From positions 8,866,001 to 8,930,000 of the forward strand of contig NZ_CP108464.1 in NCBI RefSeq assembly GCF_036226405.1: a stretch of 64,000 bases of DNA, written 5' to 3'. Numbering within the stretch: the stretch's first letter is position 1; each line of letters starts with the position of its first letter. This stretch comes from Streptomyces sp. NBC_01260. Lineage in GTDB: Bacteria; Actinomycetota; Actinomycetes; Streptomycetales; Streptomycetaceae. Positions 61,271 to 64,000 of this stretch are shown one piece after another. Below the pieces are notes generated by a model. That model did no database searches, was not told the DNA's origin, and saw only the letters and a list, made by a program, of their open reading frames with translations. The position numbers and the translations under genes were made by a program.

Positions 61271-61935
61271 TTCAAACTGCCCAAGGACTTCCCGCCCTGG
61301 CCCACTGTGTACTGGTACGTCACCTGGTGGCACGACGACGGCACCGTCGAGCAGCTCCAGGACCCCTCGCGCGGCCGGGTCCGTGAGGCTGACGGCCGTA
61401 ACGCGGAGCCGAGCGCCGGGCTGATCGACTCGCAGTCCGTGCGCACGGCCGACACTGTCCCCGCAGGCACCCGGGGCTTCGACGCGGGCAAGAAGGCGAA
61501 GGGCCGCAAGCGGGTCGTCGTCACGGACACCCTGGGCTTGCTGCTGGCGGTTCACGTGGTCGCGGCGAACATCCAGGACCGCGACGGCGCAAAGCCTTTA
61601 TTGCTGTGGACCCGCCTGGACCACCAGGGCGTGCAGAGGATCTGGGCGGACCAGGGCTTCGCCGGCCGCTTCGTTGAGTGGTCGGGCACGATCCTCGGCC
61701 GTGAGCTGGAGATCGTGCGCAAGGCCCCGGACCAGCGCGGATTCCAGGTCCAGCCCAAGAGATGGGCGGTCGAGCGCACCTTCTCGTGGCTCACCGCCCA
61801 CCGCCGCCTCGCGCGTGACTACGAGACCAGCCCGGCCCGCTCAGAGACCATGATCCGCTGGGCAATGATCGGCATCATGGTCCGCCGACTCACCCGTGGC
61901 CGACCGGCGACGCGTCCCGGCCCGCGCTCGCTCCT
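61271..61935 (+). pseudogene. IS5-family transposase, 5'-truncated by IS3
   Basis: The frame is open from the IS3 end: FKLPKDFPPWPTVYWYVTWW, GLIDSQSVRTADTVPAGTRG (first Asp), LLLAVHVVAANIQDRDGAKP, RIWADQGFAGRFVEWSGTIL (second Asp), KRWAVERTFSWLTAHRRLAR (Glu) and MIRWAMIGIMVRRLTRGRPA. About 60 N-terminal residues are missing, and they are not found on the far side of IS3. The native end is near 61935, after which the frame runs on into the merB 3' region. Confidence 0.78.
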
Positions 61936-62015
61936 GCGAGACGTTCCGCAGAAACGCCGGCCGTCCCGTCCATGGGGAATGTCCTGCGTCGGTGCTCTAT
62001 GGAGCCAGGAAGCTC

Positions 62016-62040
62016 CTGACGGGCCTGCCCGGCCGGTCAG
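62016..62040. terminator. Terminator hairpin at the end of the MerB gene
   Basis: CTGACGGGCC (62016-62025) and GGCCGGTCAG (62031-62040) pair with one mismatch around TGCCC. The right arm includes the merB stop codon on the minus strand. The position suits termination of the merB transcript. Confidence 0.45.
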
Positions 62041-63008
62041 CTGGCGGTCAGCAGTGGCCCGAAGGTGGTCCTGCCGATCTCTTCGGCGCGGTCCCGGTCG
62101 ACGATCTGCCCGTCCACGTCCGGATGCTGCTCGATCCACGCCTGGGCGGAGGACGTGCTGGTGAAGAAGTTCAGGGTGTCGCAGCACACCTCGGCGGCGG
62201 GCCCCGAGCAGCCGCGGCGCCCGACGAACACCACCGCCGATGCCGGCGCCCATATGGTCTTCCCGTCCTCGCTGGTGACGGTGACCTTCTCTCCGGTGAC
62301 CGGATCGGCAGAGGAGATCACGGTGTCCGTCTCCAGCATCGCGGAGATGCCCAGTGCGTCGATCGCGCACATCGACCACACCTGCGTTCCGCCCGCGATC
62401 GCCACCCGATGCGCGGTCGGCACCGCGGAGAAGGGATACGCGGCCCGGATGCGTCCGTACCGGTCCAGAGCCAAGAAGTCCTCCCGGGCCAGCTCGGCCA
62501 GCACCTTGGATGCCGTCTGACCGATGGCTGCCGCGACCGGTTCCAGCTCGGCGAGCTCGGGCGCGCTGCCGGTGGCGGCGAAGTGCCGCAACACCGCCTG
62601 ATGCACCGCCCGCAGCCCGCCCTCGACCGGCGCGACACGACCCCGACCGTCCCGCCCAACCAGGTCGAGCACATCCGCACAGGAATCGTCGTCCGCCACT
62701 TCCGGCAAACCCGCGGCGGCCAGGGCCCGGCGCAGGTCGTCCACGCTCGGCGCCCCATCCGCGTTGCTGTCGGCGTCCCGATAGATCCGGCACGACACGC
62801 TCGCCACCGCTCCGGCCTGCACGAACGGGTCGATGCCATCGAACAGGACGGTTGGTGAGCCGGTCATCCCTGCCCGCTCGGCCTCCGCCTGCTCGGAGAT
62901 CTCGATCAGTTCCGCCTCGACGTCCCGCCCGGCCAGCGCGGTCGTGATCCGCTCCCGCACGACCGGCCCGTTGGGACAGTCCGGAACCGTCAGCACCCTG
63001 ATCCGCAT
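62037..63008 (-). CDS. merB: Organomercurial lyase with N-terminal thioredoxin-like domain
   Basis: The product has 323 residues from ATG 63008, with GGGAGGA eight bases upstream. Residues 1-85 resemble a thioredoxin/glutaredoxin fold (RVLTVPDCPNGPVVRERITT; RAGMTGSPTVLFDGIDPFVQ). Residues about 115-323 are MerB: a winged helix (LRAVHQAVLRHFAATGSAPE) and the alkylmercury lyase core. In the core VWSMCAIDALGIS gives the first catalytic Cys and Asp, and RRGCSGPAAEVCCDTLNFFT gives the second Cys. MerB breaks the carbon-mercury bond to release Hg(II). No mercuric reductase or transporter gene is near, so detoxification must be completed elsewhere. Divergent from merR. Confidence 0.9.
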   Translation of the reverse strand: MRIRVLTVPDCPNGPVVRERITTALAGRDVEAELIEISEQAEAERAGMTGSPTVLFDGIDPFVQAGAVASVSCRIYRDADSNADGAPSVDDLRRALAAAGLPEVADDDSCADVLDLVGRDGRGRVAPVEGGLRAVHQAVLRHFAATGSAPELAELEPVAAAIGQTASKVLAELAREDFLALDRYGRIRAAYPFSAVPTAHRVAIAGGTQVWSMCAIDALGISAMLETDTVISSADPVTGEKVTVTSEDGKTIWAPASAVVFVGRRGCSGPAAEVCCDTLNFFTSTSSAQAWIEQHPDVDGQIVDRDRAEEIGRTTFGPLLTAS

Positions 63009-63049
63009 GATGTCGTCCTCCCAGCTCATCGCCTTTGCAGCCGACGTTA

Positions 63050-63073
63050 GACCTTCCAGCACACTGGAAGGTC
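63050..63073. promoter_or_regulatory. MerR operator between merB and merR
   Basis: GACCTTCCAG (63050-63059) and CTGGAAGGTC (63064-63073) form a perfect 10-bp inverted repeat with a 4-base centre. On the minus strand it lies between TTGACC and TAACG, a -35/-10 pair 19-20 bases apart. This over-long spacer is the hallmark of promoters that MerR proteins activate by twisting DNA. It should drive merB. Confidence 0.85.
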
Positions 63074-63091
63074 AAGAGTTAGCCTGGAGCC

Positions 63092-63562
63092 ATGCGCATC
63101 GGGGACCTCGCCACCATCAGCGGACTGACCGCCAAGACCATCCGCTACTACGAACAGGCCGGCCTGGTGCCCCCGCCGCCCCGGACCTCGAGCGGTTACC
63201 GCGACTACCCGCCCGCCGCCGAAGCCCGCCTCACCTTCATCCGCGATGCCCAGCACGCCGGCCTCACCCTCGCCGAGATCCGCGGCATCCTCGCGCTCCG
63301 AGACAGCGGCGAGGCCCCCTGCGCACACGTCACCGACCTCATCCACCAGCACCTCGAAGAGATCAACCGGCGAATCGCCGAGCTCCGCAAAACCCGCACC
63401 GCTCTGCGCGACCTGGCCCAGCAAGCAGCCAAGACCGACCCCCAGTCCTGCAGCGACGCCGACACCATCTGCCGCATCATCAGCCCACCCCGTCCCGCAC
63501 GAAGGACGCCTCAAAGCGACACGCACAGAGCGACACCCGCTGACAACAGCACCCCGTCATAA
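63092..63562 (+). CDS. MerR-family metal-responsive regulator
   Basis: The product has 156 residues from ATG 63092. It starts MRIGDLATISGLTAKTIRYY, EQAGLVPPPPRTSSGYRDYP, the MerR winged helix, followed by a long dimerisation helix (HVTDLIHQHLEEINRRIAEL). Metal-binding Cys are in EAPCAHV near residue 73 and in QSCSDADTIC near 125-132, so three Cys are placed as in mercury/heavy-metal sensors. The spacing of the last two Cys is one shorter than in classical MerR. It probably controls merB through the shared operator, and its own start is only about 20 bases from the operator. Confidence 0.88.
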   Translation: MRIGDLATISGLTAKTIRYYEQAGLVPPPPRTSSGYRDYPPAAEARLTFIRDAQHAGLTLAEIRGILALRDSGEAPCAHVTDLIHQHLEEINRRIAELRKTRTALRDLAQQAAKTDPQSCSDADTICRIISPPRPARRTPQSDTHRATPADNSTPS

Positions 63563-63592
63563 GGGACAGGACCAGGAATCGGGACACGCCCA

Positions 63593-63760
63593 GTGCGGAA
63601 ACAAGCAGGGACTGGAGGGCTTGGTCGCGAAGCGCGGGACGGCTGCCTACCCGCTGGGGCGCCGGTCGTCGTGGGTGAAGATCAGGCACGCGACCACGGC
63701 CGAAGCGGCCGTGGTCGGTTACACCGGCCCCCGGCGCCGGCCTCGGAACCTCGCCCTAGG
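63593..63760 (+). pseudogene. ATP-dependent DNA ligase fragment
   Basis: One plus-strand frame encodes GNKQGLEGLVAKRGTAAYPL, GRRSSWVKIRHATTAEAAVV and GYTGP. The EGLVAKR and SSWVKIRH motifs (ligase motifs IV and V) identify an ATP-dependent DNA ligase, of which the active-site Lys region and OB fold are missing. It ends at the left end of the next IS. Confidence 0.55.
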
Positions 63761-63832
63761 GCGTGTATCGAGTCGTGATCAATCTGTGTGTTTCGCCCTC
63801 GTCGAGCGGGCGGGTCCGGTAGTCCGTAATGC

Positions 63833-64000
63833 ATGACACGGGCGCAACTGACGGACTTGGAGTGGGAGTACGTTGAGCCGTACCTGCCGATCGGCGAGTA
63901 CGGCCCGTATCCCGCGTGGCTGCGGAAGCAGTTCGAGGGCGTGATCTGGAAGTTCCGCTCGGGAGCGCAGTGGCGTGAGATGCCGGCCGAGTTCGGTGCG
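63833..64000 (+). CDS. IS5-family transposase, 3' end off the window
   Basis: ATG 63833 opens MTRAQLTDLEWEYVEPYLPI, GEYGPYPAWLRKQFEGVIWK and FRSGAQWREMPAEFGA, the N-terminal domain of an IS5 transposase. It runs off the right edge after 56 codons with no defect. The element's left end is probably near 63761 (after CTAG, starting GGCGTGTATCGAGTCGTGAT). Confidence 0.8.
   Translation, partial: MTRAQLTDLEWEYVEPYLPIGEYGPYPAWLRKQFEGVIWKFRSGAQWREMPAEFGA

Larger units (their letters stand above)
59953..61274 (-). mobile_element. IS3-family element with intact ends
   Basis: The 1322-bp element has inverted repeats beginning TGAACCGTTCCGGGTT at both ends (59953 inward and 61274 inward on the other strand). 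It carries orfA and orfB in the usual overlapping order on the minus strand. The flanking bases differ (CAG left, AAC right), so there is no 3-4 bp duplication. The sequences on either side are halves of different transposase genes. It is the only element here with undamaged ends and genes besides the IS701, whose gene is broken. Confidence 0.85.

Noticed and set aside
1..64000. tRNA, rRNA or replication origin
   Set aside because: Reading both strands gave no tRNA cloverleaf, rRNA-like conserved stretch or DnaA-box cluster.

Overview
The window is high-GC actinomycete DNA, most likely Streptomyces. It uses GTG and TTG starts freely, has purine-rich Shine-Dalgarno sites, ATGA/GTGA stop-start overlaps, a Tat-type lipoprotein signal, and ROK, FadR, YtrA and TetR regulators. 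No core housekeeping gene is present. About twenty transposase genes or fragments and many frameshifted or cut genes suggest an accessory region such as a chromosome arm or a large plasmid. That placement is inference.

Layout. 1-9.9 kb is a patchwork: a secreted protein cut by the left edge, transposase and TnsA-like scraps, an intact sigma-like gene with an IS701 element inserted exactly at its stop codon, a cupin/RidA pair with a divergent FadR-type regulator, a YjbQ protein, and a toxin-antitoxin pair whose toxin has lost its tail. 10-27.5 kb is the one long intact block, a carbohydrate-utilisation cluster. It has two clan-D alpha-galactosidases and a phosphodiesterase on the minus strand, then a divergent ROK regulator, a sugar ABC importer (lipoprotein plus two permeases, no ATPase), a secreted GH5 enzyme with a repeated C-terminal module, a GH35 beta-galactosidase, a GH38 alpha-mannosidase and a HAD phosphatase. 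The cluster looks built to trim and import a branched galactose/mannose-containing glycan, using a MsiK-type ATPase encoded elsewhere.

27.6-33.7 kb is decayed: a frameshifted TetR gene, a Baeyer-Villiger monooxygenase and an SMP-30 lactonase that both lost their N-termini at one junction, an alpha/beta hydrolase with alanine at the nucleophile position, a cut sigma factor, and a LacI regulator without its DNA-binding domain. 33.8-36.9 kb is an intact TetR / phosphotransferase-MATE efflux locus. 37-40.8 kb holds IS630 and ISL3 remnants, a PEP mutase/isocitrate lyase family enzyme and a broken zinc-ribbon resolvase. 41-46.4 kb is an intact histidine kinase/response regulator pair divergent from an ABC exporter with two permeases.

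46.5-59.5 kb mixes Tn3, IS3, IS1182, IS701, IS5 and IS4 fragments with a few complete genes: GNAT acetyltransferase, PIG-L deacetylase, M20 peptidase, a membrane protein with a YtrA-type GntR regulator, a beta-propeller-like protein and a truncated S1 protein. It also holds an 88-bp near-perfect hairpin and a tiny 27-residue reading frame with an ideal ribosome site. 59.9-64 kb has a complete IS3 element lying between two unrelated transposase remnants, an organomercurial lyase with an N-terminal thioredoxin-like domain and its divergent MerR regulator sharing a textbook MerR operator, a DNA ligase scrap, and the start of a further IS5 transposase running off the right edge.
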